64,000 nucleotides of DNA, from positions 11,432,501 to 11,496,500 of the forward strand of contig OX327684.1 in the NCBI GenBank assembly GCA_946807835.1. The letters are read 5' to 3'. Position 1 is the stretch's first letter, and each line of letters starts with the position of its first letter. Source of the stretch: Ailanthus altissimus. Taxonomy: Eukaryota > Streptophyta > Magnoliopsida > Sapindales > Simaroubaceae. The translations under genes and the position numbers were made by a program. Below, in pieces: positions 9,971 to 21,004 of the stretch. The notes below the pieces were generated by a model. The model worked only from the letters and a program-made list of their open reading frames with translations. It was not told where the DNA came from and searched no databases.

Positions 9971-12307
9971 TGTGAGTGTTAATAAACTTAGGCTATATTC
10001 ATGTGGGTATTGAATCTATCATTTAAAACATGCTTTACATACATATCTCATACATTATAGTGCACAATGGAAGAGACATAAATATGATTTTCTAATGATA
10101 AATACAATATGTTTTACATATATCTCATAAATGTAAATTACATGGGGATTGAGAATTTATTACCTTGGTAAGCCTTTAGATTTTGTTAAACTAGATCACC
10201 GCAATGAAGTAACCAGTTCACAATTCTAGTTCTCCAACACGGTGGGCTTGGGAAAGCTAGAATAGCAGCTTTTTCAATAAAGGGTTTAACTCTTAAACCC
10301 TAGTTTTAACTTTTAAACTTTGTTGCTCAACACTTAAGTACCTTTTTGGACTTATATAGAAAGAGGAGAGGAGAATAGAAGTAGTTCAACACTTTAACCT
10401 TTCCACCTTTTAAAAATTGAGAGCTTTTTTTTTACTCTCTCTCTCTTTCTTGCCGTGTCTTGCTTTTCGCCCAAAATGAGCAACGTTTTGCTCTTTATTA
10501 GATTCATTTGCATTTCCTCTAATGAGACAATCAATAGCCCACAAGTATGGCAACACTTACCATGTTTGCATTGTTTCTTTTATCTATTCAAAATAAACAA
10601 AATGAAACTAAAACTATAGATGCACTTGGTCGGTGATTTAGAATAAATTATAACAAAATCATATTTGCATGTATGGGCCCCATCATGCATGGTCTCAAAT
10701 AGCTTTGTTTTTGTTTCAATCATTTACAATAAATAATTAAAACAAAAAAGTATGTGTGTGTTTACCGTGAGAGGCAAAGCAAATGAAGAAACAATTTCTT
10801 CATTTGCTTCTTTTACACACTTTGGTCACATTATGTCTTACATGCCCATGTATTAGCATTTTATTATTTTACTTAATCAATATTAAAAACAATAAAACAT
10901 GTGTATTATTGTAATAAATAATACTTGTTTGACTTCTATTAAATAATAATATCATATATTATTAATATTATTATTTTATTCAATAAATAATTTAATGATA
11001 AAATAATGATCTTGCTTGTCCAACAAGTAAGGTCATTTTGATAATTTTTAAGTCAAACAATGATAGACTTACAATGTGCCACATGTCAAAAACTATTGTT
11101 AATTAATTGATGTACTTAACTCTTAAGTCTTGACATGTGTATGGCTTGAGGAAAACTAAATCAAATGTCCGATCTGTTGGAATTTACTGGATTAAACTAT
11201 TTAATTCGGTACACTGCCCAAGTGTACAATGAATGCATTTTATATTGCGGGACTCCCTAGGTCCACGCAAGATTTGTCAAACGAAATTGTTTTATGAGTT
11301 TGAGATCAATGCCCCATGCACACGTCAAAGATATTACAAATCAAAGTAGTAGACCATACAAGTTGAGGTCATTGTGCATACGTATAATCCTTTCTCCATT
11401 TATATCCTGAAGGAGTGAGGATATAGATCATCACTGTCAAATCTCCATGCGCTCATCAATAAAAAATATACACAAATTGAGATATAATCTTAGAGCATTC
11501 GAATATACAACTTATGCATGTGAGTTGACGGATTCCATATTTGTATACACCGGACTCCATAAGCATTGGACCATACACAGTAACACATAGCAATCAAATT
11601 ATGAAAGGTCTCTGACATATGTGCAACTAAAGCATGGTGGATCACTTACAAGTCCACCATGGTGCTTAGGTTAAAGAACCACGTACACTACTCAACTCGA
11701 GAGGACTTACCATTGACGACTTCATGAAATGTCTATTGGGGTCCTCATTGAGCCTGCTCAGTATTCAGTACTTACTGAATATCTGTATGTTATACGAACT
11801 TTTGATAAGCCCATGGTTAACTAAGAACAACCAGCTAAACCATCTAAGTATAATATAACACTGGTCTATTAGAAAGGGTTCCACCAACAGACCTGCATCA
11901 GTGAATAAGACCAGAAATATTGAATTTGAGAATAAACTTGCATAATAATATTTCTTAACACCTATTGTAACTCCTTGCAACTATGTTATTACTGATGTAC
12001 TCTCGGGTCTATGTCCCATTACAGACAAGGTCATAACTCTTAGATATTGCTAACTTTTATAACCTATTAACTTTTAGTAGTGCTACCTATTAGCAATTAT
12101 AATTCTCAGTGTTACTAACCCTTAGCTCTAGTTTAAACTCCTTTAAGCTAGATCTAAACTCTTTTAGATCATACAATGTCTATAGCGCAACAAGCACTGT
12201 ACTATTTAATTAATAAAATCAGTAATTTAATAAAATAAACTATATAAATATTATAAAATAAAATATTCTTACAACAATGGAATGACACGTAAGCACAAGT
12301 TTCAACA
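9971..12307. mobile_element. Solo family E LTR (copy 1)
   Basis: It begins TGTGAGTG and ends ATTTC/GTTTCAACA, with a perfect 5-bp duplication TATAC (9,966-9,970 and 12,308-12,312). Its 2,337 bases match the LTRs at 15,784-18,099, 14,262-15,164 and 42,088-44,264. Shared blocks include 'ctcaacacggtgggctt', an A/T-only stretch (about 10,860-11,000), 'cttaagtcttgacatgtg', 'ccatgcacac', and 'ggtctctgacat'. No primer site or coding region accompanies any copy, so lineage and transcription direction are not known. It interrupts the Tat antisense ORF. Confidence 0.88.
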
Positions 12308-12521
12308 TATACAACAGTATTAACATAGTCCAAAGGAGCAACAAAGGGAAAAGGTTAAGGTGTTTACCCTTATAAGCAAACTGAGAACCAATGTTCCTGA
12401 GATGGTGACCAACCTTCACCAAAGAGCCCCAATCTCTATTAGCAAAAAATCAATGCTTCTTCTACTTATATTCGCTAATGGGGTTTGTATTCCTATCCCA
12501 AGAATTTACATAATAGGTGCC
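12308..12521 (-). pseudogene. Tat antisense ORF, 'WKKxW/FF' segment
   Basis: The minus strand reads 'TYYVNSWDRNTNPISEYK', stop, 'KKH', stop, 'FFANRDWGSL', then 'VKVGHHLRNIGSQFAYKG'. Restoring the two stops as Trp would give a W-K-K-x-W-F-F core. That resembles the 'WKKRFFFV' core of plant gypsy-type transposon ORF proteins (PF04195-like), as I remember it. The segment lies between a family E LTR and a solo Athila LTR, both inserted later. It continues the protein on the C-terminal side of the fragment at 13,907-14,261. Confidence 0.55.
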
Positions 12522-12700
12522 TGATAAGGCGTAATTGTATAAACTATTTTATCTTCCTAACTTGATATTTGTTCAATTTATCTCAATAATTGGGCGATTT
12601 ATGCGTATTAATGTTGCTTTATAGGTTGAAGCATTATCGGAGCAAAAACACCGGAAAACGGACGCAAATCGGAGCATTAGAGATAAAAATACGAATGGGG

Positions 12701-12761
12701 CACTGTTGCTACAGTAACACTGTAGCTACAGTACTGCTACAGTACCACTGTAGCAACAGTG
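12701..12761. repeat. 15-bp perfect inverted repeat in an LTR
   Basis: The left arm CACTGTTGCTACAGT (12,701-12,715) and right arm ACTGTAGCAACAGTG (12,747-12,761) are exact reverse complements. The 31-base spacer is itself made of GCTACAGTA-like units. The block could form a hairpin and lies just upstream of the GC-rich units. Confidence 0.9.
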
Positions 12762-12846
12762 CAGCGCCGCAGCGCTGGATTTCAGCGCCGCGGCGCCGAT
12801 TGCAGAAACTGAGCGCCGCAGCGCCAAAACGCAGCGCCGCGGCGCC
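12762..12846. repeat. Four GC-rich palindromic units (CAGCGCCGCRGCGCY)
   Basis: Units at 12,762-12,776, 12,783-12,797, 12,811-12,825 and 12,832-12,846 follow the pattern C/G-AGCGCCGC-A/G-GCGC-C/T. The two with G at the variable position contain the perfect palindrome GGCGCCGCGGCGCC apart from its first base. They are almost pure G+C in a surrounding of about one third G+C. Related but fewer or decayed units occur at the same LTR position near 8,570-8,650 (minus), 29,225-29,290 and 41,505-41,575. Confidence 0.85.
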
Positions 12847-13906
12847 GGGACCTGGGCAACAAGTTTTGACAGGTTCCTGAAAATCAGGAAACCCAAAAGT
12901 AACTCAAAATGCGCCCTAATTCCGTGCTCTTACCTATTTAATTGCTCAAAACTTACATTTTGAGGAGGACTCCAGCTGGGACAGCAGCTGGAAACACAAA
13001 GAAACACCTAACTTCTAAGTTTGAAGAAATCAAAGAGGAGGGAAGCAAGCTTCAACAACAAAGGCATTTGACAGGGATGTCTTCTTTTCTTTGATTCTTT
13101 ACTTGTTGTAAGATGTTTAGTTTACATGTATTGATGGAATTAGCTTCAAGATTGTGTAGTTTAATGATGAGCTAATTTCGTTCATCTAGGATTACATCCT
13201 TGAACTCATTATGTGATTGATTTTAGTTCTCTCTTTTATGGTATTGATTCAGCTTTTGATATATTCATTGTGCTTGTGCTTAATGCTATTTGATTACTTG
13301 GCCAGTAGTTAAATTGATCTAGAAATGCTTAAATAAACTTGACAAAGGCATTTAGGTATTTAGTCTTAAGCATATTGATGCATGATCATAGTGTAGTACA
13401 CTTGAGTTTCATATGAGATAGACATATACTCATAAGGCATGTATGGCTCATAAAACTTGTGCTTAATGAATTTTGTTCAATTTATTTATCATAGACATAT
13501 AGATATTTGATTGGATGGAATAGATTCACTTGACCTGCAAAAGAGGCTTGTGATGTGTTAAGTGTTTTGGTCAATATATTAAGTTGAGAACCAATAAACA
13601 TCAAAGAGATTCTGCTGAATTTATTTGCATAATGGGGGATAGTTTGTAATCCTAGGATTTCTCATATTGAATTTAACTTGTTGGTAATTTAGTTTGTCAC
13701 TTAGCATAATTAAGTTGTTCTTTTACTTGAGTAGTTTAATATCATACATTAAATCATTTTCTGGATAATAGTAGAAAGACACCATTTCGGTACTTAAACT
13801 AGGAAAGATAAATCATTCTCTGTGGGATCGACACTCTACTTATCATATATTACTTGTTGCGACAACGTGCACTTGCGCTAATTTGTGTTATAGAAATCAC
13901 ACAACA

Positions 13907-14261
13907 GTGCCCTCAACAAGAATATTCTTCATAATGTGGAAAAGGTTTTTAAAATCTTAGACCATGAATTCTTCGCCTAAGGCTTTCATCTATAGTACGT
14001 GGTAGCTTGGACCTTTAAGAAGCAGCATTAAGCTAAGTAGGAGCTATGTCAAGAATAAAATAAAGTTCCCTAAATGGAAGCTGTAAGGGGAGTCTAAGTC
14101 TGAGAATAAGAAACTTCTTAAATATGGCCATTTCCCCCTCAGGAGGGAATGTTAAAATCTCCCTTGGTTTAAGGACCCTAAGTATAACAGAATGGAGGAT
14201 AACATAATGTTTCCTAAGGGAATTCAAGTTGGCCTCGTCTAACTCAAAATATTTGGGAAAC
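13907..14261 (-). pseudogene. Tat antisense ORF, conserved core fragment
   Basis: The minus strand reads 'KEFPKYFELDEANLNSLRKH', 'SVILRVLKPREILTFPPEGE', 'MAIFKKFLILRLRLPLQLPF', 'RELYFILDIAPT', stop, 'LNAAS', stop. The pattern P-P-E-G-x-x-x-x-F-x-x-F-L-x-x-x-L-R-L-P-L followed by L-x-I-A-P-x-Q-L-x-x-x-x-W is what I recall for the N-terminal domain of plant 'putative gypsy type transposon' proteins (PF04195). The fragment is cut on the left by the solo LTR at 12,522-13,906 and on the right by a truncated family E LTR. The protein start is 37 kb away at 51,275-51,476. The first residues of the open frame reaching 14,311 are LTR sequence. Confidence 0.7.
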
Positions 14262-15164
14262 TCTTTTGCTATATTATTCAACCCTATAGGAAACGCTTTT
14301 CCCGGGTTCATTGCTTATGGCTATAAGACTTTGTAAAATACAATCTCAGAGCATCGAATATACAACCCACCTATATGAGCTGGTAGATCTCGTATCTACA
14401 CACACTGAACTCATAAGCATCAGACCATACCCAGTGACACGTAACTGTCAGACTATGAAAGGTCTCTAACATACATGGAACAAAAGTATGGTGAATCACT
14501 CATAAGCCTACTATGGCACTCAGGTCAAAGGACCACAAATACTACTCAACTTGAGACGACCTTCCTTTGATGGATTCATAGGATATCTATTGGGGTCCTC
14601 GTGAGTCTGTTCAGTATGCAGTCTTGACTGAATACCTACATGTCTATATGAGCTTTCACTAAACTTATGGTTAGTTAAGAACAATCATTTGTACAATATA
14701 GATATAGATATACATTGATCTATATAATAGTGATTCACTGATAGACTCGCATTGGTGAATATAGATCAGGAACATTATATTTGAGAACATACATACATAA
14801 TAACATTTCTTAGCATTTATTATAACTCCTTGCAACTATGTCATTACAAGTAGATTCTAAGGTCTTTGTCCCATTATAAATATGGTTCTAACTCTTTAGA
14901 TCTCCCTAACTCTTATAACCTTCTAACTCTTAGCAGTGCTAACTCTTAGTATTTGTAACTCTCAGCATTGCTAGCTCTTAGCATTAATCTAAACTCCTTT
15001 AAACCCGATTTGAACTCTTTCAGATCATACAATATCTATAGTGTTACAAGCTTTAGTACCATTTAATAAATGTTATTAGCGATTTAATAAAATATTCATT
15101 GTATAACTATTACAAAATAAATATTCATACAAATAGGGATGACACGTAAGCACAAACTCTAACA
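14262..15164. mobile_element. Truncated family E LTR (copy 2)
   Basis: It aligns with the right ~0.9 kb of the full family E LTRs, from the 'ttttcccgggttcattgcttatggc' block to the end ACTCTAACA. Its left ~1.4 kb is missing. The right end is intact and enters Athila H LTR sequence at 15,165. The left end joins the Tat antisense ORF at about 14,262 without a target duplication. The junction therefore reflects a deletion that also removed the end of H's 3' LTR and about 30 codons of the antisense ORF. Confidence 0.8.
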
Positions 15165-15783
15165 GTTCATATGCTCTTTATCATTAGTGATTAGTTGTAC
15201 GACTAATCTCAATACCTCTCCTGAGTGTCGAATGAGACCATATGCATATACAACTAGGTTGATATCCCTATCTAACCCGTTATATATACATGTATTAAGC
15301 TGTTCTTATATGAATACCCTAAGTTTATTAGTTTTTTAACTCAACGAACTCAAAACTATACTTTTACAACAAACATATAGATTAGACTCTCCCAAGTAAA
15401 TAACCCAAATTATTTAAATCATCCAATCCATTTCTCAATGAGATTAGAATCATTAAGCACATAAAAAGAATAAATGAATAAACATAAAATAGTTATTAAC
15501 TACATAACAACATCATCACATAGTGTTCAATAGAGTTCCATCAAGCCCTAGAATATATAATCTAGCAATCCATAGGAAAATACCCAATTACATCAATCCA
15601 AATGATCACAAAAATCCTCATGTTCAAAATAACACAAATCACAATTACAAAATTGAATTAAATGTAAATGAGATAGAGATAAAGAGGGAACTAGTTTTAG
15701 AGATGGTAATCTTGTCCAACTCCAAGCTCTAATGTATTTCTCTAACTAAAAACCTACTTTCTCTCTCTATTTTGTGCTCTTCT
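15165..15783 (-). mobile_element. Athila H 3' LTR, downstream part
   Basis: The minus-strand sequence matches the right half of the Athila-type LTR at 6,783-8,885, for example 'gatatccctatctaacccgtta', 'ctaagtttattag' and 'ccaatccatttctcaatg'. Its terminal part is missing because the truncated family E LTR ends at 15,164. The LTR is interrupted at 15,784 by a complete family E LTR and resumes at 18,100 after the duplication CTTCT. The open frame at 15,523-15,732 has no recognisable product. Confidence 0.75.
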
Positions 15784-18099
15784 TGTGAGTGATTTTAAAC
15801 GTAGGGTGCATGCATATGGGTTTGTGTCTATCCTTCAAATATGTATATGTATCACATACATATATGTACAACAGATGGGCAGAATACTAATTTCCTACTG
15901 ATAAATACAAATAAGTTTTACATGTTATCTCATAAATGTAAACTACATAAAGATTAAGAATTTATTACCTTGATAAGATTTTGGTTATTGGTCGAACTAG
16001 AGTACCCGCCTTGAAGCAACTCGTTCAAAATTTTAGTTTCTCAACACGGTGGGCTTGAGGAAGCTAGAATAGTAGCTTTTCTCGTAAAGAATTCAACCCT
16101 TGAATCCTTGTTTCTACATTGTAGTATAGGTGGCCAAAAATAGAAGGAAAATAGAAGAAGTGTATTTTGTGCTCTCAACACTTAGCCAAAATCTCACACT
16201 TCTTTCTCCAAATGCCTTAATCATATCATTTTCAAAATGGGCAACATATTGCTCATTTATTTATTTTTCACTTAATGGACAACACTTGTCCATTTTAATT
16301 GCATAATGGCCTCCATTATCATGGTCAATGTTTACCATTAGTGTTTTGTTTATTATTTTTTACAATAAACCAAATGAAAACAAAACAAAATGTGAAATCA
16401 TTTAGATGAACTTGGCCTAAATTTAGGCCAACTGAGAAATACTTTCTCATTAGCAAGAAACATGTTAAAGCCTACCATTTACAAGTGCCACCTATTTATT
16501 CTTATTAAATCATTTAATTAATATTTAAACAAATGATTTACGATTAAATCATGGTAGAAACACATGCCAATTTAAATAAAAAATGAATTGTTTGATTTCA
16601 ATTTAAATAATAATATCATTTATTATTATTATTTTATTTAATAATCATTTTAATGAATAAAATAATGATATTATTTGTCCAATAAATAAGGTCATTTTGG
16701 TAATTTTTAAGTCAAACAATAATTGGCTAACAATGTGCCATGTGCCAACATCCCATTGGTTAACAACTAATTATTAACAAATTGAAGTACTTAACTCTTA
16801 AGTCTTGACATGTGCATGATCGGAGGGAGATCGAAGTAAATGTACAGTTTGTTGAAATTTTTTGGATCGAACTATTTAATGTGAAATGCTGCTTCAGTGC
16901 ACAACGAGTACATTTTATATTGTGGAACTCTTTAGGTCCACTCCCAATTTGTCAAACAGAACAATTCTGTGAGTCCGAGATCGATGCCCCATGCACACCT
17001 CACGGATATTACAAATCAATGCAGTAGACCATACAAGTTGAGGTCATAGCGCATGCGTATAATCCTTTTGCCAATCATATCCTAGATGAACATGGATATA
17101 GATCACTTACGTCAAATCCCTATGTGTTCATCCGCGAAGTTATCTCTAAACATGTATCTTGATAAACAATATATGCAAACACCTTTGCACTATTGTTTAA
17201 CCCTGTGGTAAACCCTTTTCCTGGGTTTGTTGCTTATGGCCATAAGACTTTCTAAGATACAGTCTCTGAGTATTCGGATATAACTCATCCATGTGAATTG
17301 ATGGATTCTATATCTGTACACACCAAACTCCTTAAGCATTAGACCATACCCAGCGACACCCAGCGGTCACACCATGAAAGGTCTATAACATTCGTGGAAC
17401 TAAAGTATGATGGATCACTTATAAGCCCACTGTGGTACTCAGGCAAAGGATCACATATAATACTCAACTCGAGAAAACCTTCAATTGACGGCTTCATGGG
17501 ATATCTATTGGGGTCTTCATTGAGTCTATTTAGTATTCAGTGCTTACTGAACACCTGTATGCTATATAAACTTCCTGTAAGCCCATGGTTAGCCAAGAGT
17601 AACCATCTAGACCATTTAGGTATAATATACACTGGTCTATATAAAAAGATTCCACCGAAAGACCTGCATCGGTGAATTAAGACCAGGAACACATAATTTG
17701 AGAATAGATTTACATAATAACATTTCTTAGTACCTATTACAACTCTTGCAATTATGTTATTGTACTGTTACATACAAGGTTCTAACTTTTAGACTTTAGT
17801 AATTATTATAACATGATAACTCTTTAGCATTTATAATTTTTCAGTGATGCTAACTCTTAGCATTGATCTAAACTTCTTTAGACCAAATCTGAACTCCTTC
17901 AGATCATATAATGTCTGTAACGTCACAAGTATTGAACCATTTAATAATCGTAATTAGCGATTCATACAACAATGTTAAGAGTTAAATGTTATAAAATATT
18001 ATAGCATTTAATAATCGTAACAAGTAATGTACTGTATAAATGTTATAAAATAAAATATTTATACAATAATGGAATGGCATGTGAGCACAAATTCCAACA
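15784..18099. mobile_element. Solo family E LTR (copy 3)
   Basis: It begins TGTGAGTG and ends AATTCCAACA, with a perfect 5-bp duplication CTTCT (15,779-15,783 and 18,100-18,104). It is 2,316 bases long and colinear with copy 1. It contains the same AT-only block (about 16,600-16,690) and the 'cccagcgacacccagcggtca' block. Small open frames at 16,812-17,027 and 17,394-17,675 lie within LTR sequence and are not genes. It interrupts the 3' LTR of Athila H. Confidence 0.9.
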
Positions 18100-18484
18100 C
18101 TTCTTCCCCTTCAAATGAGGCCTTTAGTCTTTTATTTATAAGTTCTCTCTAAAATACCGCTAGAAAATTATAGCAAAGAGGGACAAAAATGATAAGTCTC
18201 CAAGTATAGGTAGTGGCGCTGCACACCATAATTGTTTTGACTTGAGGCTGCGACCTCAATACCTAGGTTGTGGTTCTTCATTTTCTTGAGGCTACGGCTT
18301 GGAGGCTTGTGAAATGACTTCTTTACCCTTCTTTTCATCAAACTTTGATTTTTTTTATGCTTTAATTGAATAAAAATTACAAAAAAAATCAATACATGCA
18401 TAATTAGCCACATTTTAATACTTAAAATAAGCAAATATCAGATTAAAAAAGGGGTACTAAATATTATATGAAACTTGCTTATCA
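18100..18484 (-). mobile_element. Athila H 3' LTR, 5' part
   Basis: On the minus strand it starts TGATAAGCAAG at 18,484 and runs left to the family E insertion. It includes 'TTGAGGctgcgaCCTCAA' (18,242-18,259), a 6-bp-arm inverted repeat, and the 'cctaggttgtgg' block. That block is the site where Tekay-1 inserted in the other LTR of this element. The internal region lies to the right, so this is the 3' LTR. Confidence 0.8.
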
Positions 18485-20472
18485 AATTATTCTAAACTTA
18501 AGTGCTTGCTAGTCCTCGAGCAAGGAGAGTTGATTAAAAACTAAAATGCTAACAAACTATATAAACACACTAAACATTGAGTTGGCAAATAAATAGAAAA
18601 TTATCTCAAAAATTTCTCATGATTACCAATCTCAAGGAAAGCTTAAACATCATAACTGTTTAATATGTTAATCCAACACTTATTCTAACCCATAAAAGGC
18701 CAACTTGGTATATGTGTATATGTATGTATAACTAAAAACATTAGTCAAATGCATTTGGATTAATTTATGCACATAAAATAATGAAGTGGTCTCTATGAGT
18801 TTTTATTTAATTAACACTCCATATGCTTATTTTTCATATCACTCTACACTAATGTAGGTACATACATAATAAAATATCAAATAAGACTTTAGTTAGCTTG
18901 TAATGCATGGTTAGGGCGAGGGTAGGATAAAATGGATCAATTCCAGCTCAATTTATACCATAAACATACATTCATCTAAAGATGATTTCAAACAAAACCA
19001 ATTTTTTTTCACCCAATTTTCCTAAACTTATTTATTTGATTCCCTTGCTATTTTGTTGTTGTTGTTCTTTTTCTAAGCTAGGGATATAGTGAACTCAAAC
19101 TATACAATATTTTTGAATTGATTTGATTAATTTTATTTTTATTTTTGAATATAAGTCACTATACCCCAAACTTAAGCTTTTCGATATTGGAACATCCAAA
19201 ATTCATAACCAAACCTATAACACTTCTTTAATCTACCCCTTCATTTTTAAAAGTTCACATAACTCTCTAAAAGAAGTGTTATATCTATAGCATGATGGGT
19301 ACTATGAAGGATAATAAAAATAAAGGCTAAGGTAATGATATGGCTAGTAAAGAAAATTGGGTATCAGGCTCAACGGGGGTATTTAAGGGTGAAAATATAC
19401 AATGGTTGGCTTGAAAGGCTAAATCGATTCAAAGATGGTCTAAAATCATATCCTTGATTACGTATGTCCTAGGATTTCACCTTGAGTAATGTTCAAACAA
19501 GTTATAGCGTATTTTTGAGACCCTAATTATTCTTGTTGTGCATAAAAGTTTTCTAAGTAAGCATAAAAACTAAATAATTTTAATCACGTGCTCAAAATAT
19601 CAAGTGGTCATAAAATGAAGCCAAACTTATCATAGGTTACCAAGCAAACAATTACAACAAAGAAACAATTACAATATTCATTGTTTTCAAAAGAATGTAG
19701 CATTTGAAATCATGTTTCTATTTCATATCATTGATTACTAATCATTTAACTAATCCACAACTAAAGGCAAAAATGAAAAACAAAATTTGCATGAAAAATA
19801 TAACTAAGAATAACAATCATAATGAGTAAGCATGATCAACATAGAAAGTGAATGTTTCCCTCCCTTAAACTTAAAGTTGACATTGTTGACGATGGAAAAA
19901 AAATAAAAGTGAGTAAAGCAAACTACCTTTATAGACAATGACTTAATGTTTGAATCGCATGGAGAAAGTTGTTGCTTAAGTTGATGCCTAAAGTCTTTGA
20001 TTGATGCTTTCCAAGACATGACATTTAAGGATCCATGTTTTTTTTAATGATGTTTGAGGTGTAATTTAGTGATAATTTAGTGTGCAAAAGGTTTGGGGAT
20101 GATTGGGAGAAGTGATGGGGTGTTTAAGGTAGCTTGTAGGTTAGTTTGGAGGTGATTTTGAGAGGAGGGAGGAGGGGAGGGGAGGGAAGGGGAGCGATGG
20201 AACAAATTGTGCTACGGCCCTAAACATGTAGCCCTACTGGGATTTGAAATGTTAATTTCCAGGTGTTGGGGCTATAGCTTAAACTTTTTGAGGCTGCAGC
20301 CTCAAGTTGCTACCACATTTGTTTTTGTCCTAGATTGTAAGCTCTCTGGCTGCATCTTGTTGGCTTTGATTCCAATTCTTTTTCAATGCTTTTATGAGGT
20401 TTTGAATTTTTGATTTAACACACTACACAAAGAAAAACAAACATTAAAAATTAAGATTAAAATTAAAAATCA
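18485..20472 (-). other. Athila H non-coding region between gag and the 3' LTR
   Basis: About 2 kb without coding capacity. On the minus strand it is colinear with 39,709-41,311 of element D and 56,571-57,680 of element F. Shared blocks include 'actcaaggtgaaatcct', 'gaccatctttgaatcg' and 'cttaagtttggggtatagtg'. Near its end is 'TTGCTCGAGGACTAGCAAG' (minus strand, about 18,506-18,524), an imperfect hairpin just before the LTR. A perfect 18-bp palindrome lies at 20,288-20,305. Confidence 0.7.
20288..20305. repeat. Perfect 18-bp palindrome TTGAGGCTGCAGCCTCAA
   Basis: The 18 bases are their own reverse complement. The same half-sites TTGAGG and CCTCAA, with a CTGCGA centre, occur in H's LTR at 18,242-18,259 and, decayed, near 27,322-27,340. 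A related LTR-like block ('gctacggccctaa') lies just to the left, at 20,210. Confidence 0.85.
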
Positions 20473-20490
20473 CTTGGGTTGCCTCCCAAG
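20473..20490 (-). promoter_or_regulatory. Conserved hairpin at the end of the Athila coding region
   Basis: CTTGGG (20,473-20,478), a TTGCCT loop and CCCAAG (20,485-20,490) form a perfect 6-bp stem. On the minus strand this is the 'cttgggaggcaacccaag' motif also seen at 39,688-39,703 in element D and, with one mismatch, at 56,553-56,570 in element F. It lies just after the last coding remnant in all three. A role in RNA processing, splicing or packaging is possible but not shown. Confidence 0.7.
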
Positions 20491-21004
20491 AGGCACTTGA
20501 TTTAACGTCTTTGGCTTGATGCTTTTGGGTTCATAGGGGATCAAATTGAACTTTAGAAGCGTTGCGCCCATGGAACATTCCTCGATTTTGATGCTTTGGT
20601 GTGTGCTCAATGACCTTATCAATCTTTCTTCTCAATTTCCAAAGCTCTATAAGATGATCATCAAGGAATGACCCTAACTATCTTGTTTTGAGCTTGCTCG
20701 GAAAGAATTTTAGTCTCAACCGAAAAAATGAACCATAATGGTCGATAGTTGATTGCTTTTCCATCATAATCTTTCCATGCCTCATCGTTTTCCTTTTTCG
20801 ATGCATCTTTATTTTTCCATGACCTTAGGGTTGAATGATATCCATTTCCTTTCCACCATCCGGATGCACATTGTCATTCTTCAAGCAGTCATCGAAATCA
20901 TTTGGCAACTTCATCTCCTTGAAAACCATGAATATGATTTCTTCATCTTACACTTTCATTTTCATCTCTTCCTTCTCCATATCAATGAGACCTCCTAGTG
21001 GCTA
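20491..21004 (-). pseudogene. Athila H, C-terminal remnant of gag/pol-derived ORF
   Basis: The minus strand reads 'VFKEMKLPNDFDDCLKND', 'MEKQSTIDHYGSFFRLRL', then 'KFFPSKLKTR', stop, 'LGSFLDDHLIELWKLRRK', and near the end 'NASKVQFDPL' before 'ASWEATQ'. The R-L-K-x-F-P-x-K-L-K-x-R-W-x-x-x-F pattern resembles the C-terminus of Athila integrase. It lies directly after gag-like sequence, so the protease, RT and most of the integrase are absent. The same arrangement and the terminal (D/N)-A-S-x-x-x-F-D-P-(P/L) motif are found in D and F. It ends at the inverted Tekay LTR at 21,005. Confidence 0.6.

Larger units (their letters stand above)
12522..13906 (+). mobile_element. Solo Athila-type LTR with GC-rich palindrome cluster
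   Basis: It begins TGATAAGGCGTAATTG and ends CACACAACA, with a perfect 5-bp duplication GTGCC (12,517-12,521 and 13,907-13,911). Length is 1,385 bases. The U3-like part has a 15-bp inverted repeat and four GC-rich palindromic units, listed separately. The end carries 'ctgtgggatcgacactcta' and 'ttgcgacaacgtgcacttgcg', shared with Athila-type LTRs D and the 29-kb copy. No primer site follows. It interrupts the Tat antisense ORF. Confidence 0.93.

Noticed and set aside
6430..14261. Ordinary host gene with introns on the minus strand
   Set aside because: Position between a Tat integrase and, after removal of insertions, a Tat 3' LTR fits an element-borne antisense ORF better; a host origin further back is still possible.
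14262..14311. Start of the antisense open frame 'MNPGKAFPIGLNNI'
   Set aside because: This part aligns with family E LTR sequence ('cttttcccgggtt'), so it is only accidentally in frame with the antisense-ORF core that begins at about 14,261.
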